Source: an uncultured Clostridia bacterium (GTDB taxonomy: Bacteria; Bacillota; Clostridia; Christensenellales; Borkfalkiaceae). From it: 30,000 nucleotides of DNA. Location of the stretch: NCBI GenBank assembly GCA_947589585.1, contig CANQCA010000006.1:1-30000 (forward strand), in the 5' to 3' direction. A program made the translations under genes and the position numbers. Below are positions 23,088 through 30,000 of the stretch, piece by piece. How positions within the stretch are numbered: the first letter of the stretch is position 1; every line of letters starts with the position of its first letter. The notes under the pieces are model-generated. The model did not search any database and was not told where the DNA came from. It worked only from the letters and a program-made list of their open reading frames with translations.

Positions 23088-26000
23088 GAACTTCGACGTC
23101 TATCTTGCCCGTGCGGACTATACCGTCCGCTTCCTCGCCGATCTTTCCGAGGAGATGCAGGGAGAGCAAGACCGAATCACGCAAACCGCACGCTTCCAAA
23201 TGACGGTCACAGCGCCCGACGGGGACGCCTTCGGTGCGCCCGAGGGTGTGGAGTTCGTCGGGTGGTCGGAGACGGAGGGCGGCTCCGTCCGCTATCATGC
23301 GGGGGACGTTATTACGATAGAAGGCGACCTCACCCTCCATGCGATCTGGGATGCGCCCTACACCGATCTCTTTGGCGGCGACGATATCCTCTACCTTCCG
23401 CATGAAGAGCCCGGCAAGGCCGTGTTCATCAGGGCGGGCGTGACCTTCGAAGGGACTGTTTCGGGGGATATCTTCTCGGTCATGGTAGGCACCTTTACGC
23501 TCAAGGGCAAGCTCACCGACGACGGCTACTTCGCCATCTACAACGAAGAGATGGACGGCCTCAAGCTCTCCAACTTCTACACCTATTACGACAGCGAAAC
23601 GCAGGCCATCGGGAGCGACGTCGACGATACCTTCACGCTCGAATTCGACGGCTATTTCGGGGCGACGCTCACGCTTCCCGCCGAGGACGGTGGGACGCAG
23701 CCCGAAGAGATCGCGGGTGAATACTACTTCGATTTCTACGAAGATTGCTACTGCTTCTTATCGGACGACGAGGAATATTTTCTGTACTTTGTCATCGTCT
23801 CGGATGAAGCGTCCGAAGACGAACAGTCGTGGTTCTTCATCGATAGCGGCGAAGTCGGCATTTACAGCGAGCTTCTCATCTACGGCGGGAACGGATACGG
23901 CTTCACGACGGCCAATACGCTGCAGCTCGACGGCATCATGACGGCGACGCTCGTCTATGAAGACGAAGTGTACGAGGGCGTCTATACCATTACGGGCGAC
24001 GGATATGAATACGGCTTCTTCACCATCGCCATGAATTTCGAAAACGGCTATGCGGGGGAGGCTTTCGTCGATCTCACCGGCGGCTACTACGTTCTGCGCG
24101 ACGTGAACGTCGTCGGGACATACAACGGCACATTCAAGACGGAGAAGGGCGAGCAGCAAGCCACGCTCGAGCTCGACGGCTATGGCGTATTTATAGACAG
24201 CGCGTCCCTCTATATCGGCGGGGAGCTCTACGATGAGGGCAGCTATTATGTGGATGAATCCTTCACGAAGGAAGGGTTCCAGATCGTCGTCGAATTCGAA
24301 GAGCACGGCGAGATCTGTTTCTTCGTCGGCGCAGATGAAGAGGATACGAGTTTTTCCACCCTCGATACGAGATATACCGAAATGTATATCTACGATCTGG
24401 ACGAAGAAGGGACGTACGACATCTTCACCCCCGTCGTCGTCATCTATGAGAAGGCTGCAGCGGGCCACGCAGGCAGCAAGTATGCCGAGATCTGGGTTTA
24501 TGGGACCGAAGAAGGTCCCCTCGTATGTGCCGCGGAGGGATATGTCACCGAGGAAACGCAGGGCGAAGAGACCGTCTATACCTTCACCCGCACCGCGCTC
24601 AAAGGGGACTTCACGGCCGAAGACATCTGTGCGACCATCACCTTCACCCGCAACTATATCATCTCTGTCTATGCCCATGCCATCTATACCTCCTACACCG
24701 AGGATGGGAAGGCGCTCTACGATACCTTCACGAGCGATGAAGACGGCACGCTCGCCATCCTTGCCGAGGATGAGAGCTTCTATACTCCCGACGGGTCCGA
24801 TCCCACAACGGTCAGGGGCTATTGGGAAAACGAGAACGGCGAGATGATCACGGGCACCTTCTACACGAATACCTATTTCACCCACTCGAGCGACGATTAC
24901 GGCTATATCGCCGAACATGAGACGCGGACCTATTTCACCTTCGAGACGGGTGAATACGACGAAAACGGGCTTCCGATCACCTACTATTTCGGGTACACCT
25001 ACGACGAAGCGACGCATTCGGGAGAGTTCCACTTGCTCGACTTCGAACCCTACGCCTTCGATTATGTTGCCTATGAGACGATGCTGCTCGACGGCGAGGG
25101 CGGCGTGACCTTCCTTGTGACCGAATTCGATGAAGAAACATTCGGTTTAATTGTGACGGAAGCCGTCAAAGGGACTTACGTTTTGACGGACGAGACCGTG
25201 TTCGGCGATCCCATCTACACCCTCACCCTCGAAAAGACTGTGACCGGGGAGGGGGACATTGAATTCAGGACGTTGGAGTTCGCGCTCGATCTCGAAATCA
25301 TATACGATGAATCGTGGGGCGGATATGTCGATTCCTCGAGATTCTGCCCCAAGCTGAGCGACATGGCGGTCCTGCTCGACGAAGACGGGAACACCATGAC
25401 GCTGGATGGCTTTGCCTTCCGTGCATGCTATTCGGACGGCGAGGGCAACGATGCGATGGGTTACTATAGCCGCAAATACGACGAAATGTCAGGGGACTAC
25501 CTCGATACGACCTTCGACTTCAACATCGGCGCATCCGTTGCCGGGTTTGCGGTGCTCAGCCTCACCTTCGACGTCTACGAAGACGGCACCTTCGCCATCC
25601 GCGACGGTCTGGAAGGCCAATATGAGATCGTCTACGATTCGGGCGAGAGCCTTGATGCCCAACTCAGCCTCGACGGTCACGGGAACGTCACCGTCACGCA
25701 GTTCGACTATGAGACATATGAGAATGTGACTGTCGCCCAAGGCACCTATGAGCTTCTTACGGATTCCATCCTCGTCACCCTCGAGGGGCACGATCCCTTC
25801 GAAGCGTATCTCTATGAAGAAGACTATTTGCCCTGCTGCTGTCTCCAAAGCGATGAAAACGCGTGCGTCTACACGGGCGCGGACGGGGGCGTCTTGAATA
25901 TTCTCGGCAACAAGCTCGCCTATTACACGGAATGGGACGGATATTCCTACTACGTTCTGTACTACACCTTCCTTTCCGAGAACATCGTTTCGCTCACTGC

Positions 26001-26586
26001 CGTCGATGCGTACGATACGGAGGGGGAGATCGTGTTCCTTCTCGATCCCGAAAACAAGACGTATACCCTCCCCGTCGGCGTGGAAGCCGGGCAGTGCGGC
26101 ACCTTCCTCTCGGCCGACCTCGGTTGGTTCACCCTCGGAGAAAATACCGTCAGCATCAACGGGCAGGAATATATCTACACCGTCGAGGGCACGAATCTCG
26201 TCATCTTTGCGGAAGAGACCATATCGATGCCCATCCCCACGGGAGAGAGCTTTATCTTCCAAGGCGTCACCTACTACAAGTGGAACGGCGAAGCACTTAC
26301 CTTCAAGGGAACGGGAGAATATGAGGGCAAAACGATAACTTTCACCCCTGCACCGATCGAGGGGAGCATGTTCTATGAAGCCCTACTCACCTTTGAAGAC
26401 GAGAGCAAGAATGGGGCCTACTATATCAACGTCTCCTATCAAAGCTGGGAAGGCTCGATGAGCTATATCATTCAATCCTACGAAGATTACAGCGTCTATC
26501 AGAAAATTGAACTTCACTGGGATCCGACGGGCGAGGGCAGCACCTTCACCGTTCTTCCCTCCGAAGATACGCCCTATGGCGACTGA
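22891..26586 (+). CDS. Large surface lipoprotein, 3' part (beta-repeat ectodomain) after the frameshift
   Basis: This is the main body of the lipoprotein begun at 22581. Its genuine frame starts near 22925; the ATG at 22891 opens this frame by chance and has no ribosome site. Alone it would lack an export signal. A second Flg_new-like unit ends at VEFVGWSETEGGSV and DLTLHAIW. Then about 1000 acidic, Tyr/Gly/Thr-rich residues contain at least six copies of a strand motif with Leu-x-Leu/Phe-Asp-Gly: LEFDGYFGATL, LQLDGIMTATL, LELDGYGVFID, MLLDGEGGVTF, MTLDGFAFRAC and LSLDGHGNVTV, each leading into a GxYxL-type strand. This suggests a tandem beta-sheet domain of about 80-200 residues. No anchor at the C-terminus is needed since the lipid is N-terminal. 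The function is unknown; a cell-surface binding role is a guess. A terminator follows 14 bases after the stop. Confidence 0.8.
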   Translation: MRTTPSPSTRKGKQENDYSAAAESIKKQGIYGEKLTLADVYSAPAGYAVDAARTKADLTDALGKNENFDVYLARADYTVRFLADLSEEMQGEQDRITQTARFQMTVTAPDGDAFGAPEGVEFVGWSETEGGSVRYHAGDVITIEGDLTLHAIWDAPYTDLFGGDDILYLPHEEPGKAVFIRAGVTFEGTVSGDIFSVMVGTFTLKGKLTDDGYFAIYNEEMDGLKLSNFYTYYDSETQAIGSDVDDTFTLEFDGYFGATLTLPAEDGGTQPEEIAGEYYFDFYEDCYCFLSDDEEYFLYFVIVSDEASEDEQSWFFIDSGEVGIYSELLIYGGNGYGFTTANTLQLDGIMTATLVYEDEVYEGVYTITGDGYEYGFFTIAMNFENGYAGEAFVDLTGGYYVLRDVNVVGTYNGTFKTEKGEQQATLELDGYGVFIDSASLYIGGELYDEGSYYVDESFTKEGFQIVVEFEEHGEICFFVGADEEDTSFSTLDTRYTEMYIYDLDEEGTYDIFTPVVVIYEKAAAGHAGSKYAEIWVYGTEEGPLVCAAEGYVTEETQGEETVYTFTRTALKGDFTAEDICATITFTRNYIISVYAHAIYTSYTEDGKALYDTFTSDEDGTLAILAEDESFYTPDGSDPTTVRGYWENENGEMITGTFYTNTYFTHSSDDYGYIAEHETRTYFTFETGEYDENGLPITYYFGYTYDEATHSGEFHLLDFEPYAFDYVAYETMLLDGEGGVTFLVTEFDEETFGLIVTEAVKGTYVLTDETVFGDPIYTLTLEKTVTGEGDIEFRTLEFALDLEIIYDESWGGYVDSSRFCPKLSDMAVLLDEDGNTMTLDGFAFRACYSDGEGNDAMGYYSRKYDEMSGDYLDTTFDFNIGASVAGFAVLSLTFDVYEDGTFAIRDGLEGQYEIVYDSGESLDAQLSLDGHGNVTVTQFDYETYENVTVAQGTYELLTDSILVTLEGHDPFEAYLYEEDYLPCCCLQSDENACVYTGADGGVLNILGNKLAYYTEWDGYSYYVLYYTFLSENIVSLTAVDAYDTEGEIVFLLDPENKTYTLPVGVEAGQCGTFLSADLGWFTLGENTVSINGQEYIYTVEGTNLVIFAEETISMPIPTGESFIFQGVTYYKWNGEALTFKGTGEYEGKTITFTPAPIEGSMFYEALLTFEDESKNGAYYINVSYQSWEGSMSYIIQSYEDYSVYQKIELHWDPTGEGSTFTVLPSEDTPYGD

Positions 26587-26600
26587 GAAAGCATGAATGA

Positions 26601-26634
26601 AAGGTCCGTGCGACAAGTCCGTGCGGACCTTTTT
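26601..26634 (+). terminator. Terminator of the lipoprotein gene
   Basis: AAGGTCCG (26601-26608) pairs with CGGACCTT (26624-26631), extended inward by G-U and G-C pairs, and runs into five T. Confidence 0.9.
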
Positions 26635-26692
26635 ACGTGCATGCCGCATAACATTTTCGCGTCTGCACAAGATGAAGGCAGGAGGAACAACC

Positions 26693-26932
26693 ATGGTCAT
26701 TGCAAACCTTATCGCCTACATCCTCGTGCTCCTCGGAGCGCTCAACTGGGGCATGTTCGGCATCTTCAACTTCAACCTCGTCTCGGCGATCTTCATGGGC
26801 CCGCGCGCGGTCGGTTCGATCATCATCTATTCGCTCATCGCGCTCGCCGCCATCTGGCTCATCATCTCGCCCATCATCACGAATGGGGCGTTGAAGCTCC
26901 GCGGCAACCGCACCGTCCGCGAAACAAAGTAA
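26693..26932 (+). CDS. DUF378 small membrane protein
   Basis: This 79-residue protein has two transmembrane helices. NLIAYILVLLGALNWGMFGIF is the DUF378 hallmark (the GALNWG core is highly conserved), and the second helix (SIIIYSLIALAAIWLII) follows a short loop. A charged tail ends the protein. The function of the family is unknown. Start 26693 is chosen because AGGAGG lies 6-12 bases upstream, and because in-frame upstream starts at 26597 and 26672 would add residues encoded by the preceding terminator region or the ribosome site itself. It lies between two terminators with no clear promoter, so it may depend on read-through from the lipoprotein gene. Confidence 0.85.
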   Translation: MVIANLIAYILVLLGALNWGMFGIFNFNLVSAIFMGPRAVGSIIIYSLIALAAIWLIISPIITNGALKLRGNRTVRETK

Positions 26933-26949
26933 AAGGCGGCATATCCAAA

Positions 26950-26988
26950 GCGGATCCGCGCATAAATTGCGTCGGGTCCGCATTTTTT
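26950..26988 (+). terminator. Terminator or attenuator directly before feoA
   Basis: GCGGATCCG (26950-26958) pairs with CGGGTCCGC (26973-26981; one G-U), with an inner CGCA/TGCG stem, followed by ATTTTTT. Its T-run ends only 5 bases before the feoA ATG, so no room remains for a separate leader or ribosome site. Confidence 0.85.
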
Positions 26989-26993
26989 ATGGT

Positions 26994-27218
26994 ATGAATA
27001 TCACCGACCTCAAAAAGGGCGAGCACGCCGTCGTCCTGAAGGTGGAAACAGGGGAGGAAACCCGCGACCGTCTCATGGCGCTCGGCGTATATAGCGGGGC
27101 GAGGATCTGCCTTCTCAGAAGGTCCCTCTTCGGACATGGGTACCTCGTACAGGCTGGGAGCAGTCGCTTTGCGGTCCAAAAAGAGATCGCCTCGGGGGTG
27201 CGCGTATGGCGGATATGA
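26994..27218 (+). CDS. feoA: FeoA, cytoplasmic SH3-like ferrous iron transport protein
   Basis: This 74-residue protein with the FeoA fold is a small SH3-like partner of FeoB in Fe2+ uptake. ITDLKKGEHAVVLKVE opens as in the family, RDRLMALGVYSGARICLLRRSLFG is the core, and FAVQKEIASGVRVWRI is the last strands. The start at 26994 fits the family N-terminus. An in-frame ATG at 26967 lies inside the terminator stem. There is no Shine-Dalgarno sequence before the ATG, because the terminator T-run occupies that space. It overlaps feoB by 13 bases. Expression may depend on read-through of the preceding hairpin or an unrecognised promoter. Confidence 0.88.
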   Translation: MNITDLKKGEHAVVLKVETGEETRDRLMALGVYSGARICLLRRSLFGHGYLVQAGSSRFAVQKEIASGVRVWRI

Positions 27219-29086
27219 TGCTCCTCGTCGGCAATCCCAACGCGGGGAAGAGCACGCTTTTCAACCGCCTTGCGCGCGCACATGCGCATGTGGGCAACTG
27301 GCACGGCGTCACGGTGGACGCCTTGGAAAAGCAAATTTCTCTCGGCGGAAGGGCCGTCACGCTCGTCGATCTTCCCGGCGTCTACACGGCGGCGGGCAAG
27401 AGCCTCGAAGAAAAGTACGCCCTGCAATACATCAAAGATCGTCCCGCGGCTTCGATCGTCTTCGTCTCGGAATGCGGCCGCATCGAGCGGTTTGCGCCCC
27501 TTATGGCGGAGCTTTCGAAGGGGGGAAGGCGGTGTGCCCTCGTCCTCACGAAGAAAAAACGGTTTGAGCGCGAAGGGGGCAAGGTCGACGCCGCCGCGCT
27601 CTCTTTGGCGCTTCGCATCCCCGTGTATTTTGCCGAGGAGAAGGACCTGAAAAATAAGCTCGCCGCGCTTATCTCTTCGCCGCCCATCGAAGTCAAAAAT
27701 GAAGACCTTTCCGCCTTCGTCCGTCCCGTCCGCGAGGGGCTCAGCCGCGCCGACAGGCTGCTTTTGAACGGCTTTTTCGGGATCCCGCTCTTTGTTTTTT
27801 TGCTGCTTCTCGCCTTCCTTCTCACCTTTGCGAAGGGGCTCTTGGGCGATAGGATGAAGGAGGGCATCGAATGGCTCTTCACGGATTTTCTGGGGGGCAT
27901 GTCCGAGGTCATCCCTTCGGAAATCGTGCGGAGCCTTGTAAAGGATGGGCTGCTTAGAAGCCTTGGGAGCGTCCTTTGCTTCCTGCCGCAGATCGCCCTT
28001 CTGCACCTTTTTTTGATCCTTTTGGAAGAGAGCGGGCTTCTTAGCCGCCTCGCCATCCTCACCGACGGCTTCTTTTCCGGGATTGGGCTCTCGGGGCGGG
28101 CGGTCTTTTCCCTTCTCATGGGCTTCGGCTGCACCGCAGCGGCTGTGACGACGACGCGCGGCCTCGACGATAAGGAGATGCAAAAGCGGGTGATCCTGTG
28201 CCTTCCCTACATCTCGTGCAGTGCGAAGTTGCCCGTCTTTTTGGCGCTTGCCGCGTCCTTCTTCGAAAATCCCTTTTTCGCCGTCCTTCTTCTCTACCTT
28301 CTCGGCGTCTCCATTTCCATTCTCGTCGCGCTCTTTCTCAAGAAGAAGTCGCCGCCCTTTGTCGCCGAGCTTGCCCCGCTCCAGCTTCCGCGCCCGCTTT
28401 TCGTGCTCAAATCCTTGCTCTTTCAGATAAAACAGTTTATAATGAAGGTGGCGACGGTCATCCTCGTCTTCTTCCTTCTCTCGTGGCTTCTCTCTTCCTT
28501 TTCCTTTTCATTGGAACTTTGCCCTGTGGAAGAGAGCATGCTCGCCTCGGTGTGCGGGTGGCTGAAATGGCTGTTCGCCCCCGTGGGAATGGGGGATTGG
28601 CGCATCGCCTATGCCGCCCTTTCGGGGCTCATCGCAAAGGAGAACGTCGCGGGCGCGATCGCCATGCTCTTCGGCACGTTTCCCTATTCGGGCGCGAGTG
28701 CGTTCGCGTTTGCCGTGTTCATTCTCACTTGCTCGCCCTGCGTCTCCGCGATCGCGGCGACGGCGCGGGAAGTGGGAAAGGGCCGCGCCGTATTGTATGC
28801 CGCGCTTCAGACGCTCTCCGCCCTTCTCCTATCCTATGCCGTCTACTTCTGCATGATCGGCGGGGCAATTTATGTTGCCATCCTATTGTGCCCGCTCATC
28901 GGGATTATGCTTATCGGAAAGAACCGTGAAAAAATTTCTCGTACAAGAAAATACTTCGCTCAAAGCCTTCACCGACGCGACCTGCGCACAGGCGTCGATG
29001 CACCTTTCTGCCCTTCTCAGAAGAAGGGACGTGCGCGTCAACGGGAAAAAGGTGGGCGAAAACGTCATGCTGTCCTCGGGCGATGA
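27206..29086 (+). CDS. feoB: FeoB, ferrous iron transporter with divergent G domain and overlapping C-terminal tail
   Basis: FeoB (626 residues) is the membrane transporter for Fe2+. The G domain shows G1 GNPNAGKST (9-17), G2 Thr36 in GVTV, and G3 DLPG (55-58), followed by SLEEKYAL. The G4 motif, NxxD in the family, reads TKKK (115-118), so the Asp that gives guanine specificity is missing. The membrane part has the Gate motifs GFGC (306-309) with TTTRGLDD and CSAKLPVF, and AKEN (477-480) late. The transporter ends near residue 573 (IGIMLIGKNRE). The frame then runs 160 bases into the next gene, giving an Arg/Lys-rich tail of about 53 residues that looks like out-of-frame translation. A lost stop codon or a small indel is possible. 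It is translationally coupled to feoA. Confidence 0.9.
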   Translation: MADMMLLVGNPNAGKSTLFNRLARAHAHVGNWHGVTVDALEKQISLGGRAVTLVDLPGVYTAAGKSLEEKYALQYIKDRPAASIVFVSECGRIERFAPLMAELSKGGRRCALVLTKKKRFEREGGKVDAAALSLALRIPVYFAEEKDLKNKLAALISSPPIEVKNEDLSAFVRPVREGLSRADRLLLNGFFGIPLFVFLLLLAFLLTFAKGLLGDRMKEGIEWLFTDFLGGMSEVIPSEIVRSLVKDGLLRSLGSVLCFLPQIALLHLFLILLEESGLLSRLAILTDGFFSGIGLSGRAVFSLLMGFGCTAAAVTTTRGLDDKEMQKRVILCLPYISCSAKLPVFLALAASFFENPFFAVLLLYLLGVSISILVALFLKKKSPPFVAELAPLQLPRPLFVLKSLLFQIKQFIMKVATVILVFFLLSWLLSSFSFSLELCPVEESMLASVCGWLKWLFAPVGMGDWRIAYAALSGLIAKENVAGAIAMLFGTFPYSGASAFAFAVFILTCSPCVSAIAATAREVGKGRAVLYAALQTLSALLLSYAVYFCMIGGAIYVAILLCPLIGIMLIGKNREKISRTRKYFAQSLHRRDLRTGVDAPFCPSQKKGRARQREKGGRKRHAVLGR

Positions 29087-29732
29087 AGTCGCCTTCTACA
29101 TGACCCCTGCCGAGGAGCGCGTGCGCGCGTATACCATTCTATATGAGGATGAAAATGTGCTCGTCCTCGATAAGGAGAGCGGCGTCTCCTCCGAGGCAGT
29201 CTTCCGCGCCCTCGAAGAAGAGGGGGAGTGCTACTTTATCCACCGCCTCGACCGCAACACCGAGGGGCTCATGATCTTTGCGAAAAATGCAAAGGCGGCG
29301 GAGGAACTTCTGTCTGCTTTCCGCGAACGGCGGGTTACAAAGCGCTATCTCGCCCTCGTCTTCGGGAAGATGCAAAAGCGGCACGCGGTCTTAGAGGCCT
29401 TCCTCGAAAAGGACGAAAAGTCGGCCTTTGTTCGCATCAACACGGCGGGCAGGGGGGAGAAGATCGTCACGGAGTATGAGGTTTTGGAGGAGCGGGGCGA
29501 GACGACGCTTCTCATCGTCACCCTCCATACGGGCAGGACCCATCAGATCCGCGCCCACCTCGCCTTCCTCGGACATCCCGTCGTCGGCGACGAAAAGTAC
29601 GGCGATCACGCGAAAAACAAGGCGCTCCACGCCGCCCGGCAGCGGCTCATCGCAAAGGAGCTCACCCTGCAAGGGGGCGCTACTCTTGCCTATTTGGACG
29701 GGAAGACGTTCATCTCCCCAAAAATTTTATAA
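28926..29732 (+). CDS. RluA-family pseudouridine synthase with S4 domain
   Basis: This 268-residue enzyme resembles the RluC/RluD group acting on 23S rRNA. An N-terminal S4 RNA-binding domain is visible (LLRRRDVRVNGKKVGENVML with SSGDEVAFY after it). The catalytic domain has ILYEDENVLVLDKESGV, HRLDRNTEGLMIFAKN with catalytic Asp109, KRYLALVFGK and HTGRTHQIRAHLAFLGHPV. The start is GTG at 28926, which gives the usual N-terminus; an in-frame ATG at 28872 lies deep inside feoB. Only a weak GGAAAG site precedes it, so translation probably depends on feoB. This is the second RluA-type enzyme in the window; the other lacks S4, so they likely modify different sites. Confidence 0.9.
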   Translation: MKKFLVQENTSLKAFTDATCAQASMHLSALLRRRDVRVNGKKVGENVMLSSGDEVAFYMTPAEERVRAYTILYEDENVLVLDKESGVSSEAVFRALEEEGECYFIHRLDRNTEGLMIFAKNAKAAEELLSAFRERRVTKRYLALVFGKMQKRHAVLEAFLEKDEKSAFVRINTAGRGEKIVTEYEVLEERGETTLLIVTLHTGRTHQIRAHLAFLGHPVVGDEKYGDHAKNKALHAARQRLIAKELTLQGGATLAYLDGKTFISPKIL

Positions 29733-29743
29733 GAAATTTTCCG

Positions 29744-29767
29744 AAAACGCTTGACAAAGCGTTTTTT
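29744..29767 (+). terminator. Terminator of the feo/RluA operon, overlapping the next promoter
   Basis: AAAACGCTT pairs perfectly with AAGCGTTTT around GACA, followed by two further T. The TTGACA -35 box of the next gene is built into the stem and loop. Confidence 0.75.
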
Positions 29768-29801
29768 GTTGTAGTAATATATGAATAGTTATTCATATAT
29801 T
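29751..29801 (+). promoter_or_regulatory. Metal-responsive promoter with 12-2-12 ArsR/SmtB operator
   Basis: TTGACA (29751-29756), an 18-base spacer and TAATAT (29775-29780). A perfect inverted repeat, AATATATGAATA (29776-29787) and TATTCATATATT (29790-29801) around GT, covers the -10 box and start site. This 12-2-12 form with TGAA...TTCA matches the operators of SmtB/CadC/CzrA-type metal sensors. Confidence 0.85.
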
Positions 29802-29818
29802 GATATAGAGGGAAAACA

Positions 29819-30000
29819 ATGGAATGTACACATAAGGATGAACACGAACTCGCGGCGCGCCGTGCGCTCGAGAACATGCCAAGCGGAGAGGAGGTGGAGC
29901 GGGTCGCCGCGGCCTTCAAGGCGATCTCCGAACCCTCGCGCTTAAAAATTCTCTTTGCCCTGCGCCACGGCGAGATGTGCGTCTTTCACATCGTCGAGGC
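29819..30000 (+). CDS. ArsR/SmtB-family metal-sensing repressor, 3' truncated by window end
   Basis: Sixty residues are visible. The N-terminus MECTHKDEHE has Cys3, His5 and His9. FKAISEPSRLKILFALRHGEMCVFHIVE is the ArsR winged-helix start. In CadC the equivalent of the last part is ELCVCDI, with two metal-binding Cys on helix alpha-3. Here Cys54 is kept and the second Cys is replaced by Phe56, with His57 next. Together with the N-terminal Cys/His this suggests an alpha-3N-type site with altered ligands, perhaps for Zn, Cd, Pb or Cu. The 12-2-12 operator over its promoter implies autorepression lifted by metal. AGAGGG lies 7 bases before the ATG. A regulated efflux gene would be expected after the window end. 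Confidence 0.85.
   Translation, partial: MECTHKDEHELAARRALENMPSGEEVERVAAAFKAISEPSRLKILFALRHGEMCVFHIVE

Noticed and set aside
1..30000. CRISPR array, tRNA, rRNA, phage or conjugation genes
   Set aside because: No regularly spaced direct repeats, cloverleaf-like tRNA or rRNA segments, integrases or phage structural genes were seen on reading both strands by eye. A tRNAscan or Infernal run would be needed to exclude small RNAs fully.

Overview
The window reads as chromosomal DNA of a Gram-positive Bacillota, most likely an uncultured or gut Clostridia lineage. The pointers are GC-rich coding DNA with AT-rich promoters, near-consensus sigma-A promoters (TTGACA-N17/18-TATAAT), strong AGGAGG ribosome sites, a HelD-type RNA polymerase motor, rubrerythrin, FeoAB, SdpR/ArsR regulators, an NptA/PhoU-type phosphate cotransporter, and several very large secreted proteins carrying Listeria-Bacteroides (Flg_new) beta-grasp repeats. 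Placement below class level cannot be made from this sequence. Every gene except rubrerythrin is on the + strand.

Layout: (1) 1-4430, two cell-surface genes: the 3' end of a repeat/Hint-domain protein with unusually low GC at its 5' end, then a 1087-residue exported protein with Ig-like and probable beta-helix parts. (2) 4450-8131, a terminator, a consensus promoter driving a probable small RNA, an autoregulated SdpR-like ArsR gene, a HelD-like motor and an overlapping HAD phosphatase. (3) 8137-8792, a convergent rubrerythrin with its own promoter and terminator. (4) 8842-13333, an overlapping type IIA topoisomerase pair, probably topoisomerase IV. (5) 13433-15199, a Na+/phosphate cotransporter-like gene. 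(6) 15200-15945, about 750 bases without a gene, filled by nested palindromes that together form one large imperfect foldback. (7) 15946-17703, a GH51-like protein whose catalytic glutamate motifs look degraded, followed by a terminator and a REP-like repeat. (8) 17945-19532, an apparently leaderless methyltransferase gene overlapping an RluA-type pseudouridine synthase. (9) 19586-26634, two large surface proteins, one membrane anchored and one a lipoprotein split by a single-base frameshift in a G run. (10) 26693-29732, a DUF378 membrane protein, feoA, feoB and a second RluA-type synthase. (11) 29744-30000, a terminator overlapping the promoter and operator of a metal-sensing ArsR gene that runs off the window.

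Functionally the window mixes information processing (topoisomerase, HelD, RNA modification), iron and oxidative-stress handling (FeoAB, rubrerythrin), metal-responsive regulation, and a lineage-specific set of surface proteins. No phage, CRISPR array, tRNA or rRNA was seen. The best candidates for something new are the promoter-terminator small RNA at 4535-4634, the foldback at 15337-15883, the GH51 homologue with altered catalytic motifs, the leaderless methyltransferase mRNA, and the surface-protein families.
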